Shown piece by piece: positions 62,011-64,000 of a stretch of 64,000 bases of DNA; the first letter of the stretch is position 1; each line of letters begins with the position of its first letter. A model generated the notes under the pieces. It ran no database searches and was not told where the DNA came from. It was given only the letters and a program-made list of their open reading frames with translations. The DNA is from Paenibacillus dendrobii (GTDB taxonomy: Bacteria > Bacillota > Bacilli > Paenibacillales > Paenibacillaceae), in the NCBI RefSeq assembly GCF_009807035.1, contig NZ_WUBI01000006.1, positions 218,012 to 282,011 on the forward strand. The letters are read 5' to 3'. A program made the translations under genes and the position numbers.

Positions 62011-62024
62011 TGATAGCGCTTACT
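62011..62024 (+). promoter_or_regulatory. cre-like box
   Basis: TGATAGCGCTTACT, one mismatch to the CcpA consensus, directly after a TATACT box (62003-62008) and 40 bases before the start codon. Confidence 0.5.
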
Positions 62025-62063
62025 TCATTCGGATAACTCATCTTTATCATGGGGGGGGAGAAG

Positions 62064-63257
62064 ATGCAGCGAAATTATTCCTACTATAAAAAGATGTTCG
62101 AAGGGACTTCCAAACCGTTCGGATTTGTGGATCTGGACTTACTGGATGAGAATATCGGACGGATTATGGCCAGGGCCGGAACTAAGAACATTCGGATCGC
62201 GACCAAATCGGTCCGAAGCGCGCTCTTGTTGAAAAGAATTCTTCGCAAAAGTCCGCTTTTTTGCGGGCTGATGTGTTTTTCACCGCAGGAGGCCGTATAT
62301 CTGGTGAAACAGGGTTTGGACGATATTGTCATGGGTTACCCGGTATGGGAGCCGGCGGCGCTGTCCGGTCTGGCTGAACTGATTCGCCAAGGCAAGTCCA
62401 TCACGCTCATGGTCGATTCCATCCGGCATATTGAGCATATCGAACGAATCGCCGAACTCCATGGTGTCCGGTTTCCGGTCTGTCTCGACATGGATATGTC
62501 AATGGATGTTCCGGGACTTCATTTTGGGGTATGGCGTTCACCGATCCGTACAGTTGCGGATGCGAAGCCTGTTGTGGACAAGATTTTGTCTTCTGGCGGA
62601 GTCACCATGGACGGCGTGATGGGATATGAAGCACAGATCGCCGGGGTAGGGGATCATTATCCGGGCATGGCCGCCAAGAATGCTTTGGTTCGAAAGCTCA
62701 AGCAGCGTTCGGCCAAGCAAATCGCCGGGAAAAGGGCGGATCTGGTCGCCATGATTGAGGATGCACTCGGAGCTCCGCTCCGGTTCGTAAATGGCGGCGG
62801 TACGGGCAGTCTGCATACGACAACGACGGAACATGCAGTCACAGAGGTGACGGTCGGTTCCGGGTTTTTTTCGCCGGGATTGTTTGATAACTACAAGAAC
62901 TTCCGTTACCAGCCTGCGGCGGGATATGCCGTGGAAATCGTGCGTCAGCCCGAAGCGCATCTGTTTACCTGCCTCGGCGGCGGGTATGTTGCCTCCGGCG
63001 CAGCCGGCAAAGACAAACTGCCGAAGCCATACTTGCCGGAAGGCGCAGCTCTCATGTCCCTCGAAGGTGCAGGAGAAGTGCAGACACCGGTATTGTACAA
63101 AGGGGATGAGCGGCTTGCGCTCGGAGACCCCATCTTTTTCCGGCATGCGAAGGCAGGAGAACTATGCGAGCGTTTCAACCATTTATACGGCGTTTCGGAA
63201 GGCAAAATTATTGAACAAATCTCAACGTACCGGGGGGACGGGCAATGCTTTCTTTAA
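62064..63257 (+). CDS. amino acid deaminase/aldolase-like PLP enzyme
   Basis: A 397-residue fold-type III PLP protein related to alanine racemase and D-threonine aldolase. The expected Lys is in RIATKSVRS (about residue 48) and barrel segments FVDLDLLDENI, VCLDMDMSMDV and FVNGGGTGSL follow; the C-terminal domain has LGGGYVASG. The second ATG, just after a run of Gs ending in GAG, is used. It overlaps the lactone oxidase gene by 13 bases; the two occur together in many bacteria. The reaction is not known with certainty. Confidence 0.85.
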   Translation: MQRNYSYYKKMFEGTSKPFGFVDLDLLDENIGRIMARAGTKNIRIATKSVRSALLLKRILRKSPLFCGLMCFSPQEAVYLVKQGLDDIVMGYPVWEPAALSGLAELIRQGKSITLMVDSIRHIEHIERIAELHGVRFPVCLDMDMSMDVPGLHFGVWRSPIRTVADAKPVVDKILSSGGVTMDGVMGYEAQIAGVGDHYPGMAAKNALVRKLKQRSAKQIAGKRADLVAMIEDALGAPLRFVNGGGTGSLHTTTTEHAVTEVTVGSGFFSPGLFDNYKNFRYQPAAGYAVEIVRQPEAHLFTCLGGGYVASGAAGKDKLPKPYLPEGAALMSLEGAGEVQTPVLYKGDERLALGDPIFFRHAKAGELCERFNHLYGVSEGKIIEQISTYRGDGQCFL

Positions 63258-64000
63258 ATGAAAATCAGAAAGTCTGGAAAAATTGGTCCGGAATCGTCCA
63301 CAGCACGCCAAGGCATAGAGTATATCCTTCCAGAGTCGATGAAGTGGTTTCCCTGGTACAGTCATGCGTCAAAGAGGGCAAGGGAATCCGTGTTATTGGA
63401 GCGGGACACTCCTTTACGCCGCTGGTGCAGACCGGAGATGTGCTGCTGTCGCTGGATCATCTGGCGGGCGTCGAGCATGTGGATGAAGCTACGCAGAGCG
63501 TCTGGATCTGGGCCGGTACGAGACTGAGGGATTTAAGCGAGGCGCTCTATCAGCAGGGCTGGGCGCAGGAGAATCTCGGGGATATCGACACGCAGTCCAT
63601 TGGGGGGGCTATCGGAACCGGAACCCATGGTACGGGAATACGGTTTGGCTCCTTGTCGACCCAGCTGCTGGAAGTACAGGTAGTCACGGCGTCGGGTGAG
63701 CTGCTGACCTGCAGCGAGGAGCAGAACCGCGATATTTTCAAGGCATTGCAGGTGTCCTTGGGGATGCTGGGCATTATCGTCAAGGTCCGAATCCGCGTGG
63801 TCCCCCTGACCGTTCTTCATTATCAAAGCGAACGCTTCTCCATTGACGATTGCTTCAAGCGCTTACCCGAATTCAGGGACAACCACGATCATTTTGAATT
63901 TTTCTGGTTTCCGCATACGGATGTCGTGCAGGTGAAACGACTGGATGAAACGGATGAGAAGCCGTCTGGAGGACGGTTTTGGAATCAAATGAATCAGATG
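63245..64000 (+). CDS. sugar 1,4-lactone oxidase, FAD-linked (3' end missing)
   Basis: An open frame of 252 codons that runs off the window. It matches D-arabinono-1,4-lactone or L-gulonolactone oxidases: VYPSRVDEVVSLVQ, the GAGHSFTPL loop whose His attaches FAD in relatives, a SIGGAIGTGTHGTG FAD-binding segment, and LGMLGIIVKVRIRVVPL. The ATG at 63245 overlaps the previous stop and follows GGGGGG. It likely oxidises a sugar lactone or polyol and is translationally coupled to the deaminase-like gene. Confidence 0.9.
   Translation, partial: MLSLNENQKVWKNWSGIVHSTPRHRVYPSRVDEVVSLVQSCVKEGKGIRVIGAGHSFTPLVQTGDVLLSLDHLAGVEHVDEATQSVWIWAGTRLRDLSEALYQQGWAQENLGDIDTQSIGGAIGTGTHGTGIRFGSLSTQLLEVQVVTASGELLTCSEEQNRDIFKALQVSLGMLGIIVKVRIRVVPLTVLHYQSERFSIDDCFKRLPEFRDNHDHFEFFWFPHTDVVQVKRLDETDEKPSGGRFWNQMNQM

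Noticed and set aside
1..64000. CRISPR arrays, tRNA, rRNA or intact insertion sequences
   Set aside because: No regularly spaced repeats, no cloverleaf or rRNA segments noticed, and no transposase frame in the window.

Overview
The window looks like a low-GC Gram-positive chromosome, most probably Paenibacillus. Ribosome binding sites are strong AAGGAGG types. Carbohydrate ABC importers of the CUT1 type are paired with YesM/YesN-like two-component systems, CcpA (cre) boxes are frequent, and glycoside hydrolases are packed densely. No rRNA, tRNA, CRISPR array or intact insertion sequence was found. Genus is inferred from gene content, not from a marker gene.

Layout. 1-2.7 kb: 3' end of a GH36-type alpha-galactosidase, an MBL-fold hydrolase and a small HEPN-like protein. 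2.7-8.4 kb: an accessory stretch with a membrane protein, a TetR regulator and a pentapeptide-repeat gene that each carry a related operator, the stub of an ABC ATPase gene, and a serine hydrolase of strikingly high GC that looks imported. 8.4-19.1 kb: tandem clan GH-D glycosidases (one without a signal peptide, one secreted with a CBM), then an AraC regulator divergent from a GH151-like and a GH95 fucosidase. 19.1-34.5 kb: a split importer locus (two permeases on the minus strand; YesN, YesM and a lipoprotein on the plus strand), a GH36 alpha-galactosidase, an AraC regulator, a DUF5107-TPR protein and an aldose-epimerase-like protein. 34.7-39.3 kb: TM2 protein, TetR/P450 pair with matching operators, small hypothetical genes, and an ArsR-like regulator. 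39.4-51.5 kb: a GH2 enzyme, a secreted Asp-box glycosidase, and a second complete importer locus (lipoprotein, two permeases, YesM, YesN, second lipoprotein). 51.5-53.9 kb: HxlR regulator divergent from an aldo/keto reductase and an NAD-dependent epimerase. 53.9-60 kb: GlpP antiterminator, then a ugp-like importer of glycerol phosphate compounds behind an attenuator hairpin. 60-64 kb: two proteins on the minus strand (one with a signal peptide), then an amino-acid deaminase/aldolase-like enzyme overlapping a sugar-lactone oxidase that runs off the window.

How it works together. The enzymes would strip alpha-galactosyl, alpha-fucosyl, beta-galactosyl or beta-glucuronyl, and probably arabinosyl or sialyl-like residues from plant or host glycans. 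Lipoproteins capture the oligosaccharides and three permease pairs import them. Only one ABC ATPase is encoded (57080-58153), so the first two importers must borrow an ATPase, perhaps this one. Regulation is layered: local AraC and ArsR-like regulators, two YesM/YesN pairs, candidate CcpA sites, and GlpP attenuation. Three gene stubs (ABC ATPase, aldo/keto reductase C-terminus, membrane AraC N-terminus) show ongoing deletion between cassettes.

The most unusual observations are a spacing-conserved promoter module shared by the Asp-box glycosidase and the lipoprotein of importer 2, the GlpP attenuator in front of the ugp-like operon, the foreign serine hydrolase, and the self-matching TetR operators.
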